The notes beneath the pieces are model-generated. The model did no database searches. It was given only the letters and a program-made list of their open reading frames with translations, and had not been told where the DNA came from. A stretch of 64,000 nucleotides of DNA from Pieris napi (taxonomy: Eukaryota; Arthropoda; Insecta; Lepidoptera; Pieridae): the NCBI RefSeq assembly GCF_905475465.1, contig NC_062237.1, positions 13,316,501-13,380,500 on the forward strand, given 5' to 3'. Positions 12,525 to 25,300 of the stretch are shown one piece after another (position 1 is the stretch's first letter; the number at the start of each line of letters is the position of its first letter). A program made the translations under genes and the position numbers.

Positions 12525-15500
12525 ATGTCTAGTGCTGAAGTCGCCGATAATTCCGTTGACCCCCCGGCGAAAAAGCGGAAGCTAAATAAAGCAGAAGCGA
12601 GTTGCAAATCATCAGCAATGGCGAACAATGGAACGCGTGTCGAAGATGAGATCGACGAGAGTTTGTATTCAAGGCAGCTGTACGTTCTCGGGCATGATGC
12701 AATGCGCCGCATGGCCTCTTCTGATGTCCTTATCTCGGGATTAGGGGGCTTAGGGGTTGAGGTTGCAAAAAATGTGATCCTTGGTGGAGTCAAATCTGTT
12801 ACCCTTCATGATGAACGTACATGCAAAGTATCAGATTTGTCCTCACAGTTCTATCTTTCCGAGGCCTCAATTGGACAGAATAGGGCAGTGGCATCATGTG
12901 AACAGTTAGCTGAACTAAACCATTATGTGCCAACAACAGCATATACAGAGCCGCTTACTGAAGAATTCTTGCAAAAGTTTCGAGTTGTGGTGCTGACAGG
13001 TGCAACTCGAGCGGAGCAGGATCGTGTAGCTGCCATAACTCACGCGAACAATATTGCGTTAATTATCGCTGATACTAGGGGATTATTCTCACAAGTTTTC
13101 TGTGATTTTGGACCAGAATTTACCGTTTATGATGTTACGGGAGAAAATCCAGTGTCGGCCATGGTAGCTGACATAACCCATGAATATGAAGCTGTAGTCA
13201 CCTGTCTGGATGACACCCGCCATGGTCTTGAGGATGGAGATTATGTCACCTTCAGTGAAGTATGTCTTAAATATAAATTAAAACTAATACTGCATTTTAT
13301 TCTTATAATACTTACTTTATCTTCAAGTGATGGTATAAATGTTGTATTATTTTAAATTCTCTTATAAGTGATCCACATATTTCACAATTCTCAATTACTC
13401 ATACTAATCCCTGTATATTTCATATAATCATATTATGGTTTATTTAATTAGTACTGCATAATGAGATATTATCCTTCATAATTTCAAAAGAAAACTTTCT
13501 AAAATCTTTGAAATGAGAAAAAGTTACTTAGGAAAAGGCTATTTTTTCCAGTCCATAAGACGAGAAAAGCATTCTATTGCTATTGGCACAAAATTCAAGA
13601 TATAATCATAATTTATTATTAATATTAAAGACATGAAAAACTGTTTTGGTAACAGTACAAATAATACTATCATTTTTCTTCAGGTTCAAGGAATGACAGA
13701 GTTAAATGGCTGTGAACCACGTAAAATTAAAGTCATGGGCCCATACACATTTAGCATTGGAGACACAACCACTTTTTCAAAATATGCTAGAGGTGGCATT
13801 GTAACTCAAGTTAAGATGCCCAAAAAACTTCATTTTAAACCACTTAGTGAATCTTTGAAGGAACCAGAATATCTAATTACTGATTTTGCTAAGATGGACT
13901 ACCCTCAGCAGCTGCATGTGGCATTTGCTGCTTTACATAAGTTTGAACAAGCTGAAGGGTATACTCCGAAACCCTGGTGTGATGCCGATGCCTCCAAGTT
14001 TATTGATTATGTCAAAAATACTCTAAAGGATGGTAAAATGTTTAAAGACGGTGAAATGGAGATTAATACAGACTTAATGGAAATATTTGCAAAGGTGTGT
14101 AGTATATATATATATAGTAACTTTCAACAATAAAGTAATGAATCACAATGAAGAATCCTACCTAAATCTGATAGGTTTAATTGGTAATTAATGTTATTTT
14201 GTAGGTTTCTTCCGGTGATCTTAACCCAATGAATGCTTCTATTGGAGGTGTTGTGGCCCAAGAAGTAATGAAAGCATGTTCTGGAAAATTCCACCCCATT
14301 GTCCAGTGGTTGTACCTAGATGCTATTGAATGCCTTCCTAAAGATAAGTCTGCACTAACTGAGGAAAACTGTAAACCAACTGGGTCACGGTATGATGGTC
14401 AAGTTGCTGTATTTGGTAAAGACTTCCAAAGGAGGATTGGTGAACTAAAGTATTTTATTGTTGGTAAGTTAAATATCTATTTATCTGATCATTATATGTA
14501 GTATATAAGAGCATAGGCTCATTATTATGTATTACACTAGAGACTATATAATAGTTAATAAACATTTTTATCCTTAATGTAGATATTTAATGCTAGCTAG
14601 ATAAATATAATTATTTTAATTATACAATAATTGTTGAATGAAATTATTTATTTCCAAGCTGCTTGTCAAATATATAGTGAATATTATATTATAATTGGAT
14701 TGTATGTTTAACATATTAGATGTGTGAGTGTGGTTCAAGGTGAATTATAGCAAGTAAAAGGATAATGAACTTCTATAAAATTGAATAACTATCTTTGTGT
14801 AACTTTATTTTGCTAATGATTCAATCCAGGTATTCATATAGAATTAGTTGATAATTGATTTTTTTACTTAAGATTTCCTTTAGAACTATTTATAACATTA
14901 ACCTCCTATAGCCAACTTTTTTATGCAACTACTTTAAATTTTAATAAACTGTTTGTTGTTACGTCTTGAATAATTTCTATCTGTATGACGTTGATATTTG
15001 ACGTTGTAAGATGATTACAAGCACTTATCTTAAGTACAAAACAAACCACTATTAAGGCTTCCCCGATTGTCTCTTCGCAAGCTACTTTGAGTATTTTTGT
15101 TAAATGTTATTTGTTATAAAACAACTTTGTTTCTTTTGTTTATGCTTTTAGACCAGTGCTGATAATTTTTGAAACCAAAAAAATTTACAGTAGGATGAAA
15201 CCCATAGAAAAAATTCGTATTAAAGTATTCGTAAAAAGTATTCGTATTAATTCCCAAATTTCGTAGAAAAAAAATTTTTTTTGAAAAAGATATAAATAAA
15301 AAACCAGAAACTTGGTTTTTTGAATTTTTCACCTAAATTTTGAGGTTATGTGAAAAAATTGCAAAAACAAAAGTTGTAGATCTTTTTATGACCTACAACT
15401 TTGCCATTTAACTTTTTTCCATAAGACTTGTAGTTTTGCCGGAAATCGAGATAACCCGTTTTTTACCCTTAAAACTAACCCCCCCACCCCTTCCCGACCT

Positions 15501-18500
15501 CAGATCGACCGTAATTTATTTTTCCTTTCATTTTGATCATATTCCCCTGCGTTTCTAATGGGTTTCATCCTACTGTAATTTTTTTCACTTTTTATTTATT
15601 TTGAAGGCTATCTGCACTGGTCTATTTATAAAGTAAGTATTAATGTAGCAACATTACTTTTATTTGGCATTTTCCATACTGTCTTTGCTAATCAGGTAAT
15701 ATCCTCATTGTCAGGTAATTGGCTAATGAGGAAAGTGCGGTCCCATTTTATTTACTGCTTTAAAAATCAAAAATAGATGTTTAAAAATATTTTTCATTTA
15801 TTTATAATAATAACAATTTACAGGCGCGGGCGCTATAGGATGTGAATTGTTGAAGAACTTTGCAATGATTGGTGTCGGAGCTGCTGGTGGTCAAGTTACT
15901 CTTACCGACATGGATCTCATTGAGAAATCAAACTTAAACCGACAGTTCCTTTTCAGGCCTCATGACGTACAGAAACCTAAGTCCAGTACTGCAGCTAAAG
16001 TAAATATAACCTTTACTTGCCCTTTTTAATGCTGCAAAACCGTTTTAACCCCGAAAATTTGCAATTTGCAGTGACCTACACACAGATAGCATTAACGGCT
16101 GATAAAGCTAATAATAAACTTTATTTTAAGCAAATAATAATAATATTTTTAAGAATGCCAAAGTTAAATGAATTAAATTATTTAAAGTTGTTTGTTGTGC
16201 TCTCACAAATAACAAAGGCTATTTTGAGTTGTACAGAAATTTAATACTTAGAAATGAATTTGTTCCATGTTTATCACAAAGTGTCGCGGGCTGTTTGTAT
16301 TCAACATTACAACATAAAACATTAAAACAAGCAATAATTAAATCTTTGTAGTTAAGTAATTCATGAGCACAGCGTGTATAAAGGTACAAGCCGTCGGAAA
16401 TATCTGCGAACCTCGCTGGAATGCGCTTCTTTAAATAATTCTGCGTTTCTGCTTTAAATAATGTAAATAATAAGTATTTGTAAATTTCAAGTAGGTACGA
16501 GTATCAATAAAAATAAGTACACAAATAAAATATTTTTTATTTTTACATCTTCAATTTTTTTGCTATCTCTCCAGTTTGTATGACGTCATTAAGCCAGGTT
16601 CGCAGATATATCGATGTGACTGTATATGTTTTTTTCTGAAATGAGTATTAGATTATATTGATTGATAAAAACTGTGTCTTTTGTATTATCTTAAAAAATA
16701 CTGAATTTTTTCAGGCTGTGAAGAAGATGAACCCATCAATGAATGTGTTAGCTCAAGAAAACAGAGTGTGCCCAGAGACTGAATCGGTGTACGATGATGC
16801 ATTCTTCGAGGCCTTGGATGGAGTTGCCAATGCTTTAGATAATTTGGATGCTAGAATTTACATGGACAGACGATGTGTCTACTACAGGAAACCTTTGTTA
16901 GAGAGTGGAACTCTTGGTACTAAGGGAAATACACAGGTATGTTTATACAGACAATTTCTAGACAAGTACACTTAAATCTTCTGGCTTTTATTCAGACCAC
17001 CACCATGCCATTTTTTTTTTGAAACCAGTTTATATTAAAAAAAATTAAATATTTCAGGTCGTAGTGCCCTTCTTAACGGAATCGTACAGCTCGTCTCAAG
17101 ATCCCCCAGAGAAGAGTATTCCTATCTGTACTCTCAAGAATTTCCCGAATGCGATCGAACACACACTCCAGTGGGCTCGGGATGAGTTTGAAGGTCTGTT
17201 CCGCCAAGCGGCCGAACATGCCGCTCAGTACCTCCAGGATCCTCATTTCCTGGAGCGGAGTATGAAGCTTCCTGGTACACAGCCTCTCGATGCCTTGGAG
17301 AGTGTGCGAGTAAGTTATAGTAGACTGTATGAAATAATGATTTTTTTTCTTAACTAAGACATAAGTGTGTGCGACGCGGATGGATTATAATAAAAATACT
17401 ATTGTAAGGGGCCGTTCAAATATTACGTAAGCACTATAGGGGGGAGACCCCCTCTTTGATTTTCTTTTTTGGTGATTTGGTCAACAGTAATTATTTACAT
17501 TATTATTTTTGAGAGCTTTGCTCACTCTTGCTGACGAGGAAGAGGGGATATAAATTGCAGTAAATTTGCTTACGTAATAATCGAACGCTAATAGCATACA
17601 CGCTATGCATTTAACAAAATTTATAAAATATCTATAAATATATTTCTGACACACATTTTAAATAAGAACTATACAGTCAAATCTGTTATAACAACATCGA
17701 AGGGACTACTCATATTTGGTCGTAAAAACCGATAGTTATAACAGGCGGTGACGATGTTATTAAGAATCTAATACAATAGAATTCAGCCCGGACTTTTGGT
17801 TGATTTGATTACTGTATTTAAAAAAAAAGTTAGTACATAGTTGGGTTTTGTCTTATGATTATTATAATTTTTTTTGTTAAATTTCTTTCCAGAATGCAAT
17901 AAACGACCGACCCCTTAACTTCGACGACTGCATCACGTGGGCTCGTCTACACTGGGAAGCTCAGTATTCCAACCAAATCAAACAGCTCCTCTACAACTTT
18001 CCTCCAGACCAGGTCACCACCAGTGGAGCCCCATTCTGGTCCGGCCCCAAGAGATGTCCCGCTCCCCTGGCCTTCGACTCCAATGACAACCTCCACTTGG
18101 ACTACGTAATCGCCGCTGCTAACTTGAGAGCCCAGGTTTATGGGTTGCCTCCTTGTGTAGACAGAGAGCATATTGCGAAGGTGGCTAATAGCATACAGGT
18201 AACACTATTTTATCATAGTCGATGAAATGAACGCGTTGAAACGATTCAGATTTTAAAACAATTGATAATTTCCAGGTACCAGATTTTAAGCCGCGCTCGG
18301 GCATCAAGATCGCAGTCACCGACGCTCAGCTGCAGCAGAACAACGACGAGATGGACCAAGACCGAGTGAAGAACATCGTGGCGGATCTCCCCCCTCCCTC
18401 GAAACTCGGAAACCTCAAGATAACTCCCCTGGACTTCGAAAAAGATGACGACTCCAACTTCCACATGGACTTCATCGTGGCCGCGTCGAACCTTCGAGCG

Positions 18501-19049
18501 GCCAACTACAGCATACCGCCGGCCGACAGACATCGCTCCAAGCTGATCGCCGGGAAGATCATCCCGGCCATCGCCACCACCACCTCGGTGGTCGCCGGCC
18601 TCGTCTGCCTCGAACTGTACAAGTTGGCCCAAGGGTTCGACTCGCTCGACGTCTTCAAGAACGGATTCGTCAATCTCGCGCTGCCCTTCTTCGGATTCTC
18701 GGAGCCGATCTCGGCCCCGACCAACAAATACTACGAGAAGGAGTGGACCCTCTGGGACCGCTTCGAAATCAAGGGCGAAGTGACGCTGCAAGAGTTCATC
18801 GACTACTTCAAGAACACGCACAAGCTGGAGATCACGATGCTGTCGCAAGGAGTGTGCATGCTGTACTCCTTCTTCATGCCGAAGGCCAAGCGCCAGGAGA
18901 GGCTGAACCTTCCCATGTCGGAGGTCGTGACGAAGGTCTCCAAGAAGAAGCTGGAGCCCCACGTGAAGGCCTTAGTGTTCGAACTGTGTTGTAACGACGA
19001 GCAGGGCGAGGACATCGAAGTGCCCTACGTGAAGTACACTCTGCCCTAA
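12525..19049 (+). CDS. Uba1: Ubiquitin-activating enzyme E1 (UBA1), eight coding exons
   Basis: It activates ubiquitin with ATP and forms a thioester before transfer to E2 enzymes, in cytosol and nucleus. Exons: 12525-13259, 13684-14094, 14205-14463, 15824-15999, 16715-16936, 17058-17309, 17893-18198 and 18276-19049. All junctions are GT-AG, phases agree, and the total is 3135 nt (1044 residues; human UBA1 is 1058). The N-terminus carries a basic patch PPAKKRKLNK, a likely nuclear signal. The inactive adenylation half contains GLGGLGVEVAKN. The active half starts GAGAIGCELLKN and has LTDMDLIEKSNLNRQFLFR. The catalytic cysteine is in SIPICTLKNFPNAIEHT of exon 6. The C-terminal ubiquitin-fold domain ends ELCCNDEQGEDIEVPYVKYT. 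All motifs needed for activity are present. Exon 8 is much GC-richer than exons 1-5. Confidence 0.95.
15151..15622. mobile_element. MITE in Uba1 intron 3, TA target site
   Basis: Ends are GACCAGTGCTGATA and the inverted TATCTGCACTGGTC, each next to a TA dinucleotide. Inside these is a second inverted pair, TTACAGTAGGATGAAACCCA and its complement (about 15186-15205 and 15560-15579). There is no transposase. The TA duplication suggests a Tc1/mariner-type origin, but that is inference. Confidence 0.65.
17408..17590. mobile_element. MITE in Uba1 intron 6 with TAA target duplication
   Basis: It begins GGGGCCGTTCAAATATTACG and ends CTTACGTAATAATCGAACGC, an imperfect terminal inverted repeat, flanked by TAA on both sides. 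A related element is at 62354-62577. Confidence 0.65.
17675..17800 (+). repeat. Possible pogo/Tigger-like terminal fragment
   Basis: ACAGTCAAATCTGTTATAAC followed by AACATCGAAGGGACTACTC resembles terminal repeats of pogo-type elements, and GATAGTTATAACAGG follows in partial inverted form. There are no clear boundaries. Confidence 0.3.
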
Positions 19050-19294
19050 TGCAGCTGCAGACACGTTTCGTCGCATTTACGAATTTTTCACATAAAGAGG
19101 GTATTTTTAAAGGCAGTTTAGTAAATAGGTATTACGAGTGCCTCAGTGTTTGTACAGACGTCGATAAATTTCAGTGCTTCTCACGCTTCCGTTTATATTT
19201 ATAGCGATTTATTTGCTCACACTTTGAGTGCTATTTCATTTATTTTTTGGAATATTATGTGAGATCAAATGGGTCTGTATATGAAGAAATTAAA

Positions 19295-19300
19295 AATAAA
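19295..19300 (+). terminator. Uba1 poly(A) signal
   Basis: An AATAAA hexamer lies 246 nt past the Uba1 stop codon and is followed after a short gap by a T/G-rich stretch (CAGTTTGTTTTATTTG), as expected of a cleavage region. Confidence 0.6.
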
Positions 19301-19659
19301 ATTTGAGCTACAGTTTGTTTTATTTGCATCAGTCCTTCGCCCTTATTACGTATTTTTAACATTTAGTTCACTCATCAGCATTAGTTAAGTAAGATTGTTT
19401 GTTTCTATTGACTTGATAGTAATTTAGGTAACAAGTGTTATCATAAATATCTCTCGCATAGTAATCATTAGACATGAAAAATTTTCGTTTCTCTTAACAT
19501 AAAATCAATACGGCTATTATAAATGAGCTAAACGGCATGAACAAGTTGTTGTTTTCTACATTAGTTTTATATTAGTTTCTAAATAGAACAAAAATCTTAG
19601 AAAAAAAAATCCCTAGTCAGCAAACAAATTACTAAATGCTTAAATGATAAAATGCTTAT

Positions 19660-20190
19660 AGGTTGCATCTTTCTAGATATGACAAAGGCTTTTGACTTTG
19701 TCATGAAAGACTTAAAAAAATTAGAATGCTACGGGTTAAAAGTTACCTTGAAAATAGAATGCAATATGTAGAAATAACAAAGATTTGTAAACTAGAACAA
19801 AAAACCTATAGATCCAATTTTAAGAAAAATGAGTACGGAACAACTCAAGGCAGTATTTTGGCTCCACTACTTTTTCTAACATACATAAATGACCTCCCAG
19901 ATGCTAAACACCAGAGCTGTATACTATTTGCAGATGACACTACACTTATAATAAAAAGTTTAAACGAACAAGGTTTAAAAAACAACTTAAAATTTGAAAT
20001 GAAGAACTGTAAGAAGTAGAGATGGGGAGAAATTGGCTGTGCCAAAAATCAATCTGGAACTGTTTAGGAAAAACACCTTTTGTATGGCAATTAAGGTTTA
20101 CAATAAATTACCAAAAGAATTAAAAGATCTTCCGACTAGAGTCTTTAAAAAGCGACTTGTTGTATTACTTTTGAAATAAATGCTATTCTA
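19660..20190 (+). pseudogene. Non-LTR retrotransposon fragment with internal deletion
   Basis: The + strand reads FLDMTKAFDFV, then YLENRMQYVEI, TTQGSILAPLLFLTYINDLP and the catalytic-type ILFADDTTLI, all reverse-transcriptase palm motifs of Jockey-like LINEs. Soon after ADD the sequence jumps to an ORF2 C-terminus, VYNKLPKELKDLPTRVFKKR, ending in a stop. The thumb region between them is missing, and there are frame breaks, so it is a dead copy. Confidence 0.75.
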
Positions 20191-20559
20191 TTACTATTCA
20201 ATAAATGATTATTTGCGTGAGACATTGTAGTTGATATAAATTTAATAAAGTATGATATGATATGTACGATACAAAAATAATATAAGAATTGACTTTGACT
20301 AATACTGTAAAATGCCTTAAGACAAATTTGGGCGCCATTGTGTGTGGCAGAATATGCGAACTTACGATTGTACCTTACACATTTTTGTACCATATTCTTG
20401 CAATAAATAAATTATTATTTATTTATTATTATTATAAAGTCCATAAGGCAGTCATACTTATTCGTGTTAATAGAGTAGCTCACCGAGTGTATTTCCTGAT
20501 CCTTTTCTTCGTGATTTACTAGGCATTTCTTTCTTCCCACTGAGATACCTTTAGGTATT

Positions 20560-20690
20560 CAGAAAGAGCGCATTTCTCCCTTAAAGGCCAGCAACGCATC
20601 CACTAACAAAAAGGGTGTACAGGGGCTACGGTGATCGTCTTTTATAGCCGCCTTGGATCGCCCCAATGGGACGTATGTATGCCTGAATAG
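20560..20690 (+). repeat. Degraded LINE tail
   Basis: TTAAAGGCCAGCAACGCATCC is a weakened form of the GGCCGGCAACGCACT tail seen at 5095-5320 and 56196-56285. It is otherwise unrecognisable. Confidence 0.35.
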
Positions 20691-22365
20691 GTCATATACA
20701 TTGACTGGTGTGGAAGGCACTTTATTATTTAACCGGAAATCGTTTCATAGATGTTTATGTAACAGTAACCAACTTTATTAACAAATAATAATAAATGGTT
20801 GTATGTTCTGTCCTTACCACTCTTATTACCTCTTAAAAAACATTAATTAATATGACATGAAAGGAAAACAATACTTATACTTTTCAAATATTTATTGTAA
20901 AATGGGTTACATGAAAAATATAGTGCCCTTTTCGAAAATTTAGCATTTGTGCCAAAACTTTTAAAACATTTTTGAAATTTGACTAGTTACATGCGCTTAT
21001 AAAACTATTGTTAAAACCTACAGCATTAAACGGTCACGCGAAATATGGACAGTTAACTTTATTCGAGAATGTTAGATTTGTACTTTAAATTTGTTTTGTC
21101 TGTTTTCATGGAGCCAGAATTTTTTGACAAAAACGTTTTGCGTCGATACAAGTCCAAATTTCGAGCGACTAAATAAATAACTACAAAGCTACATTTGCAA
21201 ATTATCCCTAATCGCAATTAAAGCAAATAAGCTCAGAGAGCGCCGTCACAACCCAATATAGGCACGCTAAAGAAGTCATTTGTGTGATTCCTACAGAGCC
21301 ACGAGCTAAAGTCTGCATTTTCAATGCCAGTTGCTTTGGAATACGGTCTTCAAGAGTACCGTCGCGTCCGCACACTGTTTAACGATTAAAATCGGCAGAA
21401 AAGTGTGGAAAGCTCACTATCGCGTTAATTTACGAAATAGGCTTCTACGGGGTGTTTATCCACACTTGTCTTATAAAGGTATAAAAATCAGAACTTTAGT
21501 GATTGTACTTTTTCAGTTTTACATTGTACTTTATGACTATGAACAATACAGTAGCAATTCTTTTGGCAAAAAATCGAGTTCACCTTTTACGTTCTAAGAA
21601 AATAAGACAGGTAGTTTATTAAGGTCATATCATTCTTAAACTATAATTATATAAGGAAGTACTGTTGATGGAATTGAATTAGTAAAGTTCTCGCGATACT
21701 TAGTTATTATAAATACAATCATACACAATGTTAAATAATAAACATGATTATTACAAAATATGATTCGTAACAATAATTTAGGTTGGCTCACAATTTGAAG
21801 TTTATTTGTGACGTTTGAGTTACCTAGTACGTAAGACAATGCGGGTACTTAATAATTTCTTTGCTAGATAACATTTTGACCTTATTCATATTAAAAGGTG
21901 GCAAACACAAAACGTCTCTCAATCATGTGTAAACATTTACAAATTGAATGTAAATAATTAAGAATATACAAGTGTAGCTTTAAATGTAAAAGAACGCACG
22001 GAAATTAATAACCATGTTTCAATCCGGCAAAATTTCTTTATGCTAAATAGAGTTATTCAATATTCTAGCTTATGATCTTAGGACATATTGTTGTATCTGT
22101 GGACAATTGTTTTACAGCAAACGTGACCTGTTAAAATATCTGCGATAGAGGGTCACACTTGCCGTGAAATAATTCTTGGGTTTCTCTGTTGTGTTTGCCA
22201 TAGACTTAGCACTAAATGGTACTTTCAAGTTAATTATATTATAATCTGTGAATGTAATTAAGGCGTTTACATCATTATCTTTTTACGGCGCATTAGAATA
22301 TATTAGCGATTACTTTAGGTGTAATCACGCAGCCAACATCGCGTGATAAAGGCGGGCATACAAGG

Positions 22366-25300
22366 TCAGCGCCATGGACGACGTCTCGGGCTCGGCATAT
22401 AGCGGCGTACGCTGCTCTTGTCGCCGCTAAAAGTCTCTGTAAATTCATTTATTTAAACAATAAATCTACAATTCGGTAATTAATTTAAAGGCTGAGTGTA
22501 TCGGGCAGGCATATAGCTTAAAAGAGATCTTTTTCAAGCAACCAGTAATAAAAGAAAGCTAAAACTAATATAGTTATAGTTATATATATAGTTTAAAGTT
22601 ATATAATAATATATATAACTTTAAACCGTATATGTACTAATCTTAATCATAAAACATTACAAATATAAATCTATATAACGTGCACTATAAAAATCACAGG
22701 GTTAGGTCGAAGGAGTTAGACAAAGGTTTCGATAAGATGATAGAGGGAGCTAGTCGATTGGAATTATGAAGCGTATTTCGCGTAGCGGAGATTCTAAAAT
22801 ACTTTTCCAAAAAATCTGAGTATGAAAGGGAATTTGCAGAATACATATATCTATTCTAGGAAAGTAATTCGTAGCTTAAAAAACATATTGAAAGTCATAG
22901 AGAATGGGTCTTATACCTAAAAAATCGACGCTATGTGTAAGACCAAAGGCTGATCGACTGCTATGAGAAATAAATAATGAATGCATTATTTTGGATAAAT
23001 TTTATGATTGCTTAGAGATATTTAGCATATCTAAATCTAAAAAAGCTAAACCAACAAAAACCGCAGAAAGTCTTGATGAAAAGCTAAATTAAAAAATAGC
23101 ACAACCATATTTTCTTATGAGCTAACATAGAATAAAAAACAACAAAGAGCAGAAAATAACATAATCGTAAATGAAGAAATAATAGAAGAACGTCACCAAA
23201 GAACTACGATATAGCAAAAGACAACGGCGTGCACAAAGAACTTTAACTTGTTTACCATAATTGGATTGAGTCATAAGCGACGCGTTCGTCGATCGCTTGC
23301 TGCGCGCGGGAAACGCACCGCAGTGACTTTGTGACATAAGATCCCTGTGTGTATTAACTTATTTATTGTTATTCTAAGTAATTCTGTCAGGTGCGCTGTA
23401 ATTTTTTTGGTAAATCTCATTTATAGAACATGCGCAAATTTTTACCCACCACGCAATCGGCCAAGTTACGTGCCATAACTAATAAACTCCAACGCATAGA
23501 TATAGCATTAATTAGTTAGCAGCTGTGTTTATCATAGACAAACAGACTGCTCCAGACTAGTTACAAACTCCATATATGACAGATGAAGGCTAACGCTATC
23601 CATTATAATATTATAATTTAAATCCTTATTCGTAACATTGTATTTAAATTTATGAAAAGTAAGAGAGTATTTTTATATATTTATGGCTTCATTAAAACTA
23701 AGTAACCTGTTTGTGTATTAACGATTAAAGATTTGATTGAGCAATCGTATAAACATTTGCTGTAACGTATTTGTTACTTGTTTGGCAATCCTAGACTCGT
23801 TTTCAGATCCCTAAATTAATAAAATTGGCTCATGCTTACGTAGGTCGATGTTGCCTTATAGGTGGGCGGTTGGCAAGTGAGCGTCTTCGGCCACGATCTG
23901 CATTAATCATGGCGCAGCGCTCAGCAGCAGTGCTCGTTATAAATGTATCGTGGAGAGAGTAGCACGCTGCTGTTATCTGAAAAGCCACATTTTGTTTCTA
24001 ATCATAAAATTAAAACAACAATAGACGTGGTTTCCGCTGCAATTTTTATAATAAGCAATTGTAAAGTTGTAATATACTTACAGTGTGCGCAGATCATTCT
24101 AAGATAATAATTACATTTTCAGTAAAAAAAAAAATATTTTAGCTACCTATTCTAAATTTTATGTACTGAATTCTATCTCAGCTAAGATGGGTAACTATTA
24201 TCAAATGAAAAGACAAAAACACTAAAATTTTTGAAATTTTTACGAATTGAGAATATTTTACAATATTTTTAGGTAAATAATACAAATCTAGTGCGACTAC
24301 AACAATATATGAATCTTGGCTACTACTATAAAATTAATCAAGGAAACTAATGCAATCTGCATTAGTTTCCTTGATTAATTTTATTTAATAGATAAGTAGG
24401 TAGCTTTCTGTACCGACCTACGACATGCCGGTGTTGTCACGATGTTTTCCTTCACCGAAAGAAGAAGTGTAAATTCGACACATTTCTTTGTATTGATGCA
24501 CAGCCATTAATTCGAACACACGACGCTTAAGCCACTAGGCCAACACTGCTCATATAATATTCCAAGTAAACCTTGTAAACCATTTAGACAAATTAAACTT
24601 AAAACGTGTGTAGTTACCTGCTGAATCAGGCGCCTATGTAAATCAACATCAGCCCCTCTGATACCCTCGCGATCCTGATGCAACTGCAGCGCGCATAACA
24701 ACGCGTCTTTGATAGTCTGAACGGTGCCCTGCACGCGTTCCGTGCGCATCAGTCTGCGCACGAGGAAACCTTTGGCATACGCCACGATCTTTGTTGCCGC
24801 TGCGCGCTGATCACAAATTGGTCGAAAATTATTTGGGAGCGTGATATCGGAATAAAGATCGAAAAGGAGGCCGGGAACGAGAAGGTTAGAAGATGATACA
24901 AATAGGGTAGAGAAGGAAGTGTTCAAAAGTAATAATGGCAGCAACGGAAGCGAAATATTACAAACGTGATGTATCTTTAAAATAGAGAGAGATATTTAAA
25001 ATTGTTAAGAAGGCTGATTTTTCTTATCATTATGCTGTAACTTGAGTATTTAAAAATTTAATTTAGAAAGCAGCTAATATTTAAATATTTAAAAATTATT
25101 ACATTCTCTATGTCTAGCTGTAGCTATAAATTAACTACCAAATGATTGCGATCCACCATATTGAAGATTATTGATAAGGTATTTACCTCTTGTGGGGTCG
25201 TCTGCCGGCAAACACTTGGCGCTCTTCTGGAACACATACTTTTAATGGAATTATGTATAGTTTCCTCCATGCTCTTAATAGCTCTGTCGGTGGACTTGCA

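Larger units (their letters stand above)
19301..22365. other. Convergent intergenic region between Uba1 and Cp110
   Basis: It lies between the Uba1 poly(A) signal and the proposed Cp110 stop. It contains a LINE remnant (19660-20190), a degraded LINE tail near 20560-20690 and AT-rich filler. No further gene is recognised. The frames at 21331-21597 and 21636-21839 have no recognisable similarity. Confidence 0.45.

Noticed and set aside
18246..18962. 238-codon minus-strand ORF
   Set aside because: It is the antisense shadow of the GC-rich Uba1 exon 8.
22293..22436. 47-residue Cp110 terminal exon read in phase 0 from 22436
   Set aside because: Once exons 4 and 5 are included, the phase becomes 1 and a different frame ending at 22366 is required.
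23937..23969. Alternative Cp110 exon 4 using the acceptor at 23970
   Set aside because: It gives a short RATLSTIHL end that aligns by chance. The acceptor at 23977 gives a longer gapless match (AACYSLHDTF, STAAER) and has a better pyrimidine tract.
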